Of a stretch of 64,000 nt of DNA, positions 1 through 9,352 are shown one piece after another. The notes below the pieces were generated by a model that worked only from the letters and a program-made list of their open reading frames with translations, made no database searches and had not been told where the DNA came from. Every line of letters begins with the position of its first letter. The stretch's first letter is position 1. A program made the position numbers and the translations under genes. The DNA is from Bufo bufo (taxonomy: Eukaryota > Chordata > Amphibia > Anura > Bufonidae), in assembly GCF_905171765.1 (NCBI RefSeq), contig NC_053391.1, positions 265,650,460 to 265,714,459 of the forward strand, read 5' to 3'.

Positions 1-108
1 ACATTAAAGGTGGAAAAAGTTCTGAAATTATTTATCTTTGTCTCATTTTTTTAAAATCACAGAAACCTGACATTTTAACAGGGGTGTGTAGACTTTTTAT
101 ATCCACTG
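1..108. mobile_element. Terminal fragment of a Tc1/mariner-like element
   Basis: The segment ends in GTGTAGACTTTTTATATCCACTG followed by TA (split here as GTGTAGACTTTTT and ATATCCACTG). I recognise this as the end of a Tc1-type element widespread in fish and frogs. Only one end lies in the window, and no transposase code is visible. The family assignment is from memory of the terminal motif. Confidence 0.5.
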
Positions 109-117
109 TATCTAGTT

Positions 118-225
118 GCACCTAAGAAAAGAGCGGGTGTCAGACCCCCACCAATCAGATACGAATGACTTATCCAGAGGATAGGTCATCAGTAAAATAA
201 ACATGGAAAACTCCTTTAAATACTT
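118..225. repeat. Fragment of a dispersed frog repeat (GGATAGGTCATC type)
   Basis: It carries the motif GAGGATAGGTCATCA preceded by CAGACCCCCACCAATCAGAT. Related copies, in whole or part, occur near 16400, 49600-49780 and 62440-62490. This looks like the right part of a palindromic non-autonomous repeat. It has no coding capacity. Confidence 0.55.
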
Positions 226-790
226 GTGCATTAAAAATTACAAAATTATTATAGCACTGATACCTTTATTGGCTAACAAAAATAAATTTTGTTTGCAAGC
301 TTTCAGAACACAGCACTGATTATCCGATGAGGAAGCGAAATACAAAAATCGTTGTTTGCCAGCAGCAGATCCTGCTGTGTAAACATTGTCTGCTAGCAGC
401 ATACAACAAGCCTGTATGGAGACGAGAGATGGCATTAGGGTTCGCTCCTCCCCATACTATAGAGGAGATAGCTGAATGCAGCAGTCACCCCGCTTCCTTC
501 CTGACGATCGCCTGCTGCTCGTCCCATCTAAAGGGACCTTTAAAGGCTATGTACACCTTTCGGGGCAATTTTTATTATTGAATTGTACTTATTTTGACCT
601 AAAAATCATTTTATAAAAAATATGGAATCCTTTTTTCTGTACAGAGCTGACATGCTTTAGCAGCAGCAGCAGCCTGTGGATTTTTTGTCTTTTCCGTCAT
701 CGGAGGAGCAGACAGACTTCTTATCTCTGCTCTCTGCTCTATAAACACTCATTATAGCTCATTTCTTATCTTACTGATAAGAATGTCGCT
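226..790. repeat. Mixed repeat fragments, no gene seen
   Basis: Positions 240-310 hold the motif CCTTTATTGGCTAAC followed by a CAAGCTTTC motif, which I associate with pieces of Penelope-type terminal repeats. The remainder to 790 has low coding quality and includes a GC-richer stretch at 430-530. Short reading frames here lack recognisable domains. Confidence 0.3.
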
Positions 791-791
791 T

Positions 792-1126
792 TTAACCACC
801 TCCGGACCGCCTAACACAGGATCGCGTTCCGGAGGCGGCAGCCCTGCGCAGAGTCACGCATATATGCGTCATCTCGCGAGATGCGAGATTTCCTGTGAAC
901 GCGCGCACACAGGCGCGCACGTTCACAGGAACGGAAGGTAAGCGAGTGGATCTCCAGCCTGCCAGCGGCGATCGTTCGCTGGCAGGCTGGAGATGTGATT
1001 TTTTTTAACCCCTAACAGGTATATTAGACGCTGTTATGATAACAGCGTCTAATATACCTGCTACCTGGTCCTCTGGTGGTCCCTTTTGTTTGGATCGACC
1101 ACCAGAGGACACAGGTAGCTCAGTAA
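792..1126. repeat. TTAA-bordered chain of perfect hairpins, copy 1
   Basis: The left border is TTAA (792-795). Three strong hairpins follow in a row. The first has 17-bp perfect arms at 951-967 and 977-993. The second has 22-bp perfect arms at 1016-1037 and 1039-1060. The third has 12-bp arms at 1070-1081 and 1097-1108. The same chain recurs at about 20100-20370. The TTAA border suggests a piggyBac/Kolobok-type non-autonomous element. No right border was found, because another MITE adjoins at 1127. Confidence 0.6.
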
Positions 1127-1419
1127 TGGAGGCCACATGCACACAACAGTTGTTTTTTGCGTCCGCAAATTGTGCGTCCGCCCAAAAAAACGGATGCGGC
1201 ATCAGTTTTTTTGGGAGGATCCGTTTTTTTCTACAGATCCCTTGTAATAAATTCCTATCCTTGTCCGCAAATGTGAAAAAAGTAGGACATGCACAATTTT
1301 TTTTGCTGAAGGGAAACACGGACAACGGACGCGGAACACAAACGGATGAACTATCAGCATTTTTTTGCTGACCCATTGAAATGAATGGGTCCACATCCTA
1401 TCCTCGGAACGGAGGCCTT
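1127..1419. mobile_element. Non-autonomous MITE, Harbinger-like ends
   Basis: The segment starts GGCCACATGCACACAA and its far side reads GGAACGGAGGCC then TTA. Its interior is rich in CGGA/TCCG words such as TGCGTCCGC. The GGCC ends beside TTA, and the similarity to the better preserved element at 48802-49296, suggest PIF/Harbinger. The ends are only roughly placed. Confidence 0.45.
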
Positions 1420-1765
1420 ATGCACACGACTGTATCTATTTTGCAATCCACAATTTTGGCTGTCCCATCCAGTTCTATGGATTTGAGGTCCTCATTTTGA
1501 AGACCAGAATAGGACATGTTCTGTCTTTATTTGAACTGACATACAGATGTAAAAAACATACTGATGACGTCCATGTGCTTTCCACATCCGTATGTCAGTT
1601 CTGTGAAAGATAGAACATGTCCTATTCTGGTCCACATAATGCAGATCTGAAACCCATAGAACTCAATGGGACTGGAAAAAAATGTGAATCCCACACGGAC
1701 AGTAACCTTAGTGGATCTGCGACTTGCAGACCGCAAAACAGATACGGTTCTGTGCACGAGCCCTA
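1415..1765. mobile_element. Palindromic MITE related to the 48.8-kb Harbinger-type element
   Basis: The left end reads GGCCTTATGCACACGACTG and the right end reads GTGCACGAGCCCTA, so the ends are inverted. The interior has inverted arms such as ACCAGAATAGGACATGTTC (1501-1519) against GAACATGTCCTATTCTGGT (near 1613-1632). It has no coding capacity. The two ends have diverged, so this copy is old. Confidence 0.5.
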
Positions 1766-1774
1766 TCACTTATA

Positions 1775-2235
1775 CTCAGCGCCCATAACAGTGACGTCCA
1801 CAGTGCCCCCATAACAGTGACGTCCACAGTGCCCCCATAACAGTGACATCCACAGTGCCCCATAACAGTGACATCCACAGTGCCCCCATAACAGTGACAT
1901 CCATAGTGCCCCCATAACAGTGACCTCCAGTGCCCCTAGTGCCATCCAATGCCCTCTTGTGCCATCCATTGCCCCCATTGTGCCATTCATTACCCTCTTG
2001 GGCCATCCAGCGCCTCCTGTTTGCCATCCAGTACCCCTATGTGCCATCTAGTTCCCCACTTGTGCCATCAATTGACCCCCTTGTGCCATCCAGTCCCCCT
2101 ATTGTGTCATCCAGTGCCCCCCTTGTGCCATCCATTACCCCCTTGTGCCATCCAGTTCTCCTATTGTGCCAACCATTGCCCCTATTGTGCCAACCATTGC
2201 CCATCTTTTGCCATCCAGTGCACCCTGTGCAGTGG
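1775..2235. repeat. Minisatellite (CATAACAGTGACATCC and TTGTGCCATCCAGTGCC units)
   Basis: Two related imperfect tandem arrays lie side by side. From about 1785 to 1925 the unit is about 25 bp and contains CCCATAACAGTGAC. From about 1925 to 2230 the unit is about 19-20 bp and contains CTTGTGCCATCCA. Long open frames on both strands are by-products of the repeat and encode only periodic peptides. Confidence 0.85.
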
Positions 2236-2429
2236 CGACCATAGGAACAATATATAGGGGGGGGGGCACATAAGATACCACAGTCAAAAATGGGGGGGCA
2301 CTAATAATTTTCACCACTTAATCATACTACTGAAAAAAACAAAATAAGTATATATAAATAAGATTGCAAAATACAAGAGTATTTCGGTATGCAGGGATAC
2401 CTTTTTATTGTACTAACCTAATAAATTTT

Positions 2430-3330
2430 TTTGGTATGAGGTGACGGTTTTATCGGTAGTATTTTCGATTGCATATGACTTTTTAATCTCTTGGTATTAC
2501 ACTTTTTGTTACGTAAGGTGACAAAAAAATGGCTTTTTTGGCACAGGTTTTTTTTTTTATGGTGTTCATCTGAGGGGTTAAGTCATGTGATATTTATATA
2601 GAGCAGGTTCTTACGGATGCGCCGATACCTAATATGTCAACTTTTTTTTATTTATTTCACTATAATAATAGCAGTTTTGAAGCAAAAAAAAAATCATATT
2701 TTAGTGTCTCCACTAAAATAGCTTTTTTTTGACCGATTGTCTTAGGTAGAGTCTCATTTTTGCGGGATGAGATGGTTTGATTGGAACTATTTTGGGGGGC
2801 ATACACCTTTTTGATCGCTTGGTGTTGCAATTTTTGTGATGTAATGTAACAAAAATGGCTCTTTTTACACCGTTTTTATTTAACTTTTTTTTTTACGGTG
2901 CTCACCTGAGGGGTTAGGTCATGTGGTATTTTTATAGAGCAGGTACTTATGGACGCAGCAATACCTAATATGTCAACTTTTTTTATTTATATTACTTTAA
3001 CACAATAAAAGCATTTTAGAAAAGAAAAACATGTTTTAGTGAGAGCCATATATATATATTTTTTTGCCATTGTCCTATGTAGGGGCTCATTTTTAGCGGG
3101 ATGAGGTTACGGTTTGATTGGTACCATTTTGGCGTACATACGACTTTTTTGATCACTTTTATTACCTTTTTTGGGAAGTGAGGTGGGCAAAATTTCAATT
3201 TCATCATATTTTTTTTTTTTTTATTGCATTCACCGTGCGGGAAAAGTAACATGACCTATTCAGAGATCAGGTCGTTACAGACGCAGTGATATCAAACATA
3301 TGTAGTGTATTATTATTTTTTAACCAGTGA
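2430..3330. repeat. Tandem repeat with a unit of about 337 bp
   Basis: The landmark GAGGGGTTAxGTCATGTG occurs at 2572 and again at 2909, a 337-bp spacing, and a degraded third copy lies near 3227. Other landmarks such as GCGGGATGAG and TTTTTGATCGCTTGG repeat at the same spacing. The same family lies at 13909-14285 and 15004-15330. It is AT-rich and non-coding. I do not know the parent element. Confidence 0.75.
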
Positions 3331-3655
3331 TAAATATGCGGCTATAAGAAGAAATTCATTTATTTATTTTTTATTAATTTTTTATTATTTTGACCCAGAC
3401 CCACTTGGTTCTTGAAGATCCATTGGGTCTGATGCCTATATAATACCCTACAGTACACTATATAGTGTACTGTAGTGTATTGTTACTTTACACTAGCCTG
3501 ATCAGGCTGCTGCCTTTAGCAGAAGCCTGATCTGGCTTAGCTATACCATAGCAAGCTGGAAGCCTGTGAAGACGTCCGGTTGCCATGGTTACCATCAGAC
3601 GCTGTCACAACAGAGCAGCGGCTAATGAGGAAGGGAGCCCACTTCCCTCTGTGAT
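3331..3655. other. No gene recognised
   Basis: An AT-rich stretch grades into a GC-richer one around 3480-3640. Short inverted motifs such as the CACTATATAGTG palindrome near 3452 are present. No coding or repeat-family assignment is offered. Confidence 0.5.
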
Positions 3656-3659
3656 CCCG

Positions 3660-4136
3660 TCAAGTATCGGGTGACTGCATCGGCACAGCAGTCACGATCC
3701 CCCCGGCTGCTATGAACGTCCTTTCGGACAGGACACTCGACGAGGGGCAAGCCAAGAGTTCCATGGCAAATTGTGCTAGCTCTGGCCGCAGGTCAAGCCT
3801 GCACACCCAGTAGTCCAGGGGTTCCTCACTTCTCAGAGCGTCCACATCGGCCGTTAACACGATGTAGTTGGACACCTGTCGGTCTAGGCGTTCCCTGAGG
3901 CTGGATCCGGAGGGCGGCTGTCGATGAGTTGGCTGCAAGAATGAACTCATATCCGAAGTGACCAACACATCTTCAAACCGCCCTCTTATTGCATGAGCTG
4001 TAGGATTGGTACTTTGCACTGTTTCTCTGTTGGTAGAAATTCCTCTGCTAGGGCCCGCAACAGCAGAACGCAGCATCTCTCGCAGCAAGGCCTGGAAGTG
4101 CTGCATTCTGACAGCCCTCTGTGATGCTGATAACAT
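3660..4136 (-). pseudogene. hAT transposase, C-terminal part (decayed)
   Basis: This is the tail of a hAT-superfamily transposase read on the minus strand. The predicted peptide contains LDYWVCRLDLRPELAQFAME, then LLACPSSSVLSERTF and a GGIVT segment. That is the family's C-terminal dimerisation signature (W, P-L-A, PSSS-ERxF). The N-terminal part of the same gene lies at 5843-6791. The two pieces are separated by a Tc1 insertion at 4277-5840. Even when joined they are much shorter than a typical hAT transposase of about 600 residues, so the middle (including most of the catalytic core) has been lost or scrambled. The gene cannot be functional. It is probably a ZBED-like hAT relic. Confidence 0.8.
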
Positions 4137-4455
4137 GTCTACAATTTTGCCATTGTAAGTATGTTGCCACCCAGTACTGGTACTTTCCCTTTATGCTTTT
4201 TATACTTTTTTGCACCGTTGTCGCACATCACTTTACCAACTATCAAACTGAGCGGGGTTAGCCACTAATCGGCCTACAGGGAGTGCAGAATTATTAGGCA
4301 AATGAGTATTTTGACCACATCATCCTCTTTATGCATGTTGTCTTACTCCAAGCTGTATAGGCTCGAAAGCCTACTACCAATTAAGCATATTAGGTGATGT
4401 GCATCTCTGTAATGAGAAGGGGTGTGGTCTAATGACATCAACACCCTATATCAGG

Positions 4456-4478
4456 TGTGCATAATTATTAGGCAACTT
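4456..4478 (+). repeat. Inner transposase-site-like repeat, left end of DD37E copy 1
   Basis: TGCATAATTATTAGGCAACT repeats the outer end motif (AGAATTATTAGGCAA) about 180 bp further in. It is matched by an inverted copy at 5629-5651. By analogy with IR/DR Tc1 elements these are inner binding sites. That role is inferred. Confidence 0.6.
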
Positions 4479-4494
4479 CCTTTCCTTTGGCAAA

Positions 4495-5512
4495 ATGGGT
4501 CAAAAGAAGGACTTGACAGGCTCAGAAAAGTCAAAAATAGTGAGATATCTTGCAGAGGGATGCAGCACTCTTAAAATTGCAAAGCTTCTGAAGCGTGATC
4601 ATCGAACAATCAAGCGTTTCATTCAAAATAGTCAACAGGGTCGCAAGAAGCGTGTGGAAAAACCAAGGCGCAAAATAACTGCCCATGAACTGAGAAAAGT
4701 CAAGCGTGCAGCTGTCAAGATGCCATTTGCCACCAGTTTGGCTATATTTCAGAGCTGCAACATCCCTGGAGTGCCCAAAAGCACAAGGTGTGCAATACTC
4801 AGAGACATGGCCAAGGTAAGAAAGGCTGAAAGACGACCACCACTGAACAAGACACACAAGCTGAAACGTCAAGACTGGGCCAAGAAATATCTCAAGACTG
4901 ATTTTTCTAAGGTTTTATGGACTGATGAAATGAGAGTGAGTCTTGATGGGCCCAGATGGATGGGCCCGTGGCTGGATTGGTAAAGGGCAGAGAGCTCCAG
5001 TCCGACTCAGACGCCAGCAAGGTGGAGGTGGAGTACTGGTTTGGGCTGGTATCATCAAAGATGAGCTTGTGGGGCCTTTTCGGGTTGAGGATGGAGTCAA
5101 GCTCAACTCCTAGTCCTACTACCAGTTTCTGGAAGACACCTTCTTCAAGCAGTGGTACAGGAAGAAGTCTGCATCCTTCAAGAAAAACATGATTTTCTTG
5201 CAGGACAATGCTCCATCACACGCGTCCAAGTACTCCACAGCGTGGCTGGCAAGAAAGGGTATAAAAGAAGAAAATCTAATGACATGGCCTCCTTGTTCAC
5301 CTGATCTGAACCCCATTGAGAACCTGTGGTCCATCATCAAATGTGAGATTTACAAGGAGGGAAAACAGTACACCTCTCTGAACAGTGTCTGGGAGGCTGT
5401 GGTTGCTGCTGCACGCAATGTTGATGGTGAACAGATCAAAACACTGACAGAATCCATGGATGGCAGGCTTTTGAGTGTCCTTGCAAAGAAAGGTGGCTAT
5501 ATTGGTCACTGA
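4495..5512 (+). pseudogene. Tc1 transposase of the DD37E type, broken copy
   Basis: This was a cut-and-paste DDE transposase that bound the element's own ends and moved it between TA sites. The N-terminal helix-turn-helix region (about residues 1-110) and the VLWTDEM catalytic stretch are open from the ATG at 4495. Compared with the intact sister at 27352-28368, this copy has one extra C within 4951-4953. That shifts the frame and ends the first part at 4981-4983. It also has CAG changed to TAG at 5111-5113 in the second part. The final piece from 5189 retains PDLNPIENLW and the C-terminus. Either lesion alone would disable it. Confidence 0.9.
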
Positions 5513-5628
5513 TTTGTTTTTGTTTTGTTTTTGAATGTCAGAAATGTATATTTGTGAATGTTGAGATGTTATATTGGTTTCACTGGTAAAAATAAATAAT
5601 TGAAATGGGTATATATTTGTTTTTTGTT

Positions 5629-5651
5629 AAGTTGCCTAATAATTATGCACA
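5629..5651 (-). repeat. Inner transposase-site-like repeat, right end of DD37E copy 1
   Basis: This is the inverted partner of 4456-4478, reading AGTTGCCTAATAATTATGCA on the plus strand. It supports an IR/DR end structure. Confidence 0.6.
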
Positions 5652-5842
5652 GTAATAGTCACCTGCACACACAGATATCCCCCTAAAATAGCTAAAACTA
5701 AAAACAAACTAAAAACTACTTCCAAAAATATTCAGCTTTGATATTAATGAGTTTTTTGGGTTCATTGAGAACATGGTTGTTGTTCAATAATAAAATTAAT
5801 CCTCAAAAATACAACTTGCCTAATAATTCTGCACTCCCTGTA

Positions 5843-6791
5843 TGACCGCAGAGCTGAAAGCAGTGCAGGATCAGTGTGTCTCTTGGCTTCCAGGCAGAAC
5901 AGCCGCAGCACAGCATGGCAACGTCTCACCTGGCACGTCGAATAGGTTCTGGGGAGCATGGGGGGTGCAGCGGAAGAGGCGGTAGCAATGGAAAAGGAGG
6001 AGTCAGCCGAGGAGGAGACGGAGGATGGAGTAGGAGGAGGAGAAGAAGAAGAGGCAGGCCTGCATGCAATCCGTGGCGGTAACACCAAATTCACACGGTT
6101 GCCATGGGTTACATGCTTGACGGCCGTCAGAAGGTTCACCCAGTGGGCAGTAAAAGTTATGTACCTTCCCTGCCTGTGTTTGCTAGACCACGTGTCTGTG
6201 GTCAGATGTATCTTGGCACCAACACTGTGTGCCAGAGATATATTCACTTGCCACTGAACGTGGCCATATAGCTCTGGGATGCCCTTCTGAGAGAAATATT
6301 TCCTTCCGGGGACCTTCCCCTGTGGTGTGCCAATGGCCACAATTTTTCTAAAGACCTCCGAGTCCACCAATTTATATGGCAGTAGTTGGCGGGCTAGCAG
6401 TTCCGACAAGCCAGCGGTCAGCCGTTGGGCAAGAGGATTATCCGGCATCACCATTTTTTTACGCTTGAACATTTGGGCCACGGAAGCCTGCCTTGTGCCA
6501 GATGAACGCGAAGACGGCACGGTGGAAGGTGCAGTGGAGGACAAACGGGAGGAGAAGGAGAAGAGGCAGGACGTGGAGCACCGGGCGTGTGGCTTTGTGG
6601 GTTCAGACGGTTTTGCTCCCACTGGGCTTGGTGATGGGAGGCCAGGTGCCTTTTAAGGCTCTCATCCCTAGGTGAGTGTTGGGCTTACCGCGACTTATGA
6701 GTTGACAGCACAGGCTGCAGATGGCAACACTATTGTCAGCAGCTGACACGTTAAAAAAAGCCCACACTGCGGAGCCAGCAGAACCGCACAC
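5843..6791 (-). pseudogene. hAT transposase, N-terminal part with BED zinc finger
   Basis: Read on the minus strand from about 6791, the first piece (6603-6791) looks like a BED-type zinc finger. It has a VWAFF aromatic pair, then CSLC and an SRG-xxx-H segment. A frameshift near 6610 leads to the second piece (from 6622), which contains PYKLVDSEVFRKIV, then HLTTDTWSS and YITFTAHWVN. These are typical of ZBED-like hAT transposases, where the DTWS aspartate belongs to the catalytic region. The code is cut at 5842 by the DD37E Tc1 element, and the C-terminal piece resumes at 4136. It is dead as a gene. The orientation is the same as that of the DCAF6-like exon. Confidence 0.75.
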
Positions 6792-7125
6792 AACTCCTGC
6801 AAATTACAAATGCACTATATGGAAATTATATTATAGGTATATTACACCCCTGCCTCAATCATTTTTTTTTGTTGTGCAACTGGTATATCACACTAGTTGA
6901 AATTATTTGTTCCAATAGAGTTTGTCCCTCTGTATAGCTGTGGTATCTCAGCAGAACCGCACACAACTCCTGCACAATAAAAATACACTATATGGAAAGT
7001 ATATCACACCCCTGCCTCAATCAGTTTTTTTGGGGGGGCAACTAGTATATATTTTCAATAAAGGACCCTATCTGGGAAGGGTTTATTTGTTACACAAACA
7101 CTGACCGGCTACTAACCACTCTTGT
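6776..7125. repeat. Direct duplication of about 173 bp in the hAT 5' region
   Basis: GCAGAACCGCACACAACTCC occurs at about 6778 and again at about 6951. Each copy is followed by related AT-rich sequence ending in CACCCCTGCCTCAATCA. The pair sits directly upstream of the hAT reading frame, so it is probably part of that element's subterminal region. Confidence 0.6.
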
Positions 7126-7732
7126 CCCAGACTAATAAAACATAACTTTTACTTTTTGCGGCACCTGAAGGGGTTAATTGTGCGTATCATAGCCCCCTGT
7201 AAGAGATTGGGTGCTGCCAGACAGCAGGGGGCAGTCATGTACACAGTTCGTAGTATATTCTAACTAGAAGCGTCCCCATCACTATGGGAACGCCTCTGTG
7301 TTAGAATATACTGTCGGATCTGAGTTTCATGATGTAACTCAAATCCGATGGTATATTCTAACATAGAGGCGTTCCCATGGTGATGGGGACGCTTCAAGTT
7401 AAAATATACCATCGGATTGGAGAAAACTCTGATCCTATGGTATATTAACTCCTGACTTTACATTGAAAGTCAATGGGGGACGGATCCGTTTGCAATTGCA
7501 CCATATTGTGTCAACGTCAAACGGATCCGTCTACATTGACTTGCATTGTAAGTCAGGACGGATCCGTTTGGCTCCGCACGGCCAGGCGGACACCAAAACG
7601 ACTTTTTTTTTCATGTCCGTGGATCCTCCAAAAATCAAGGAAGACCCACGGATGAAAAAACGGTCACGGATCACGGACCAACGGAACCCCGTTTTGCGGA
7701 CCGTGAAAAAATACTGTCGTGTGCATGAGGCC
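7126..7732. repeat. Palindromic MITE remains (CGGATCCGTTTG type)
   Basis: At 7255-7400 there are inverted arms around GGGAACGCCTCTGTGTTAGA and TCTAACATAGAGGCGTTCCC. At 7463-7732 there is a CGGATCCGTTTG-rich part ending GTCGTGTGCATGAGGCC then TTA. That end matches the Harbinger-like ends elsewhere in the window. The adjoining DD35E element lacks its left end exactly here, so the junction is a breakpoint. Confidence 0.5.
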
Positions 7733-8163
7733 TTATGCAAAGAGTCAGTATTTGCTGTGTTAGCCCTTCTTTTTCAGGACCTCTGCAATTCGACTGGGCA
7801 TGCTCTCAATCAACTTCTGGGCCAATTCCTGACTGATAGCAACCCATTCTTTCATAATCACTTCTTGGAGTTTGTCAGAATTAGTGGGTTTTTGTTTGTC
7901 CACCCGCCTCTTGAGGATTGACCACAAGTTCTCAATGGGATTAAGATCTGGGGAGTTTCCAGGCCATGGAACCAAAATGTCAACGTTTTGATCCCCGAGC
8001 CACTTAGTTATCATTTTTGCCTTATGGCACGGTGCTCCATCATGCTGGAAAATGCATTGTTCTTCACCAAACTGTTGTTGGATTGTTGGAAGAAGTTGCT
8101 GTTGGAGGGTGTTTTGGTATCATTCTTTATTCATGGCTGTGTTTTTGGGCAAAATTGTGAGTG
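7733..8163 (-). pseudogene. Tc1-type DD35E transposase, copy A, C-terminal half
   Basis: The minus-strand code contains PDLNPIENLWSIL and the C-terminal tail of a Tc1-like DDE transposase. It continues at 12953-13552 beyond the inserted Penelope-like element. CAA has become TAA at the 3' end (stop at 7760), next to the ordinary stop at 7745-7747. The left inverted end seen in copy B (34549) is missing, because the copy begins at ATGCAAAGAGTCAG abutting a MITE. The D-to-E spacing, counted in copies B and C, is 35 residues, as in the DD35E group called Traveler. The copy is dead. Confidence 0.85.
8151..8163. other. Target-site duplication, left of the Penelope-like element
   Basis: AAAATTGTGAGTG here is repeated exactly at 12940-12952. 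The complete DD35E copy has a single matching stretch (AAAATTCTGAGTG near 35130). So the 13 bases were duplicated when the Penelope-like element entered. Confidence 0.85.
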
Positions 8164-8365
8164 AAACTATCTGCCTGAATAGACGTATGTGAGAAAATAA
8201 TAAATAATTTATTGATTCATATAATAAAACGGGAAACTGAATATCACATCTGTGACTATCAGGCTTCCAGACTCAGGTGAAGTGGCGTAGGAGTAGGATT
8301 AAATCCACACCACAACCTAAGAGTCCGGACTAGATCCCTATTCAGCTAGCACGTAGGGGCTAATA
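8164..8365 (-). repeat. Penelope pseudo-LTR, 3' copy
   Basis: This begins AAACTATCTGCCTGAATAGA and is repeated directly from 12538 and in inverted form up to 12897. It forms the 3' end of the element, since the genes run on the minus strand. Confidence 0.8.
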
Positions 8366-8659
8366 TATGCTGGCAAGGGGAACAGGAGACGGTTCATATA
8401 ATTAAACCAGACACAGGTGCATCATATGTGGATCTACCTGGCTGGGCGATGTAAGGTAGCTAGCGAGTGAAATTGAATCCCAATAAGGGTAAAGCATCCA
8501 CCAGATGCCAATATATGTGGACGCTCACTCAGCTATCTCCATCAGCCTGCCTAAACCTTTAGGTGTAAGTCAGGATCACAGACCATATGTATGCAACCAA
8601 GTCAGCTGTTGCGCTGCTTGATACAAAGTAACACCCTGCCTGGAGAGCCGTGTCCAAAC

Positions 8660-8730
8660 ACAAGATCACCGGCTCAACGTGTTTCGCTATGGCATATGAG
8701 CCACAATTCATCAGGAGCGAGAATCTCTAT
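8660..8730 (-). ncRNA. Candidate hammerhead ribozyme core in the Penelope 3' region
   Basis: On the minus strand CTGATGA (8708-8714) is followed after 22 nt by GAAA (8682-8685). The 22 nt can fold as a 7-bp stem II with a six-base loop (TTGTGGC with GCCATAG, including wobble pairs). These are the conserved core boxes of the hammerhead ribozyme. Penelope-like elements are known to carry hammerhead motifs in their pseudo-LTRs. I could not draw a convincing stem I, and stem III is imperfect (CAC with GTG). The motif may be decayed or only ribozyme-derived. Confidence 0.4.
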
Positions 8731-9352
8731 TTAACTTGTTTGCCTGTAAAGCAGAACAGCCTCACACTTGTGCGTGTCGAGGCATTCGGCGCTGTGATGG
8801 CCGTACGCGGCCGCTTGAACGCCGAAAAGATATCAGGTTAACCCCGCCTACAGTGGGGGCGTGTGCTAGCACTCGGCCCAATCAGAGGGAAGCACGTCAT
8901 CTGACGTTCAACCCCGATCCGCCCAGCGCTCTCGTCATAGCACACGCCTCCATAATAGCACAACAAGTGCTTGTGTGAAAGGGGGAATCGAAGATCGCGG
9001 CTTGTAATATGCCACCTAAACACCTCGCTCTGATGTCAGCATAAGCAAGGATCCAAAGTTGGTGGCGTAACGGTAAATGTGTGCATCCCTATAAGAACCG
9101 TACATAAGAGAAACATAGACAACAAACAGTGGCACATATAGTGACATGGGCAAAGGGGCAAAATCATAGTCCAGAAAAATTGGACAAAATGTTACCCTAA
9201 AATAGCCCTTTTCAATTTACCAAGCAAATCCATGCCAAGGGAAAAATCATAGAACTGCAAGAAGCGTTATAGCTTATAAAATGCCCATTCCAATCCACAT
9301 AAATATGCACGCAAGAACAAAAGAAGCATCCAAAATATTGGATGCCTATGAC

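Larger units (their letters stand above)
4277..5840 (+). mobile_element. Tc1-type DD37E element (TRT-like), copy 1, inserted in hAT
   Basis: The element is complete at 1564 bp. It is bounded by inverted ends starting CAGGGAGTGCAGAATTATTA, and TA is duplicated at 4275-4276 and 5841-5842. Each end also holds an inner copy of TGCATAATTATTAGGCAACT (4456-4478 and, inverted, 5629-5651). This is the IR/DR layout with two binding-like sites per end. It lies inside a hAT relic, so it is younger than that element. The transposase has a frameshift and a stop. A sister copy with an intact gene lies at 27024-28586. The DD37E spacing matches the TRT group described in vertebrates. Confidence 0.9.

Noticed and set aside
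1766..2257. Several overlapping ORFs of 80-104 codons on both strands
   Set aside because: They are periodic peptides from a minisatellite, without domains.
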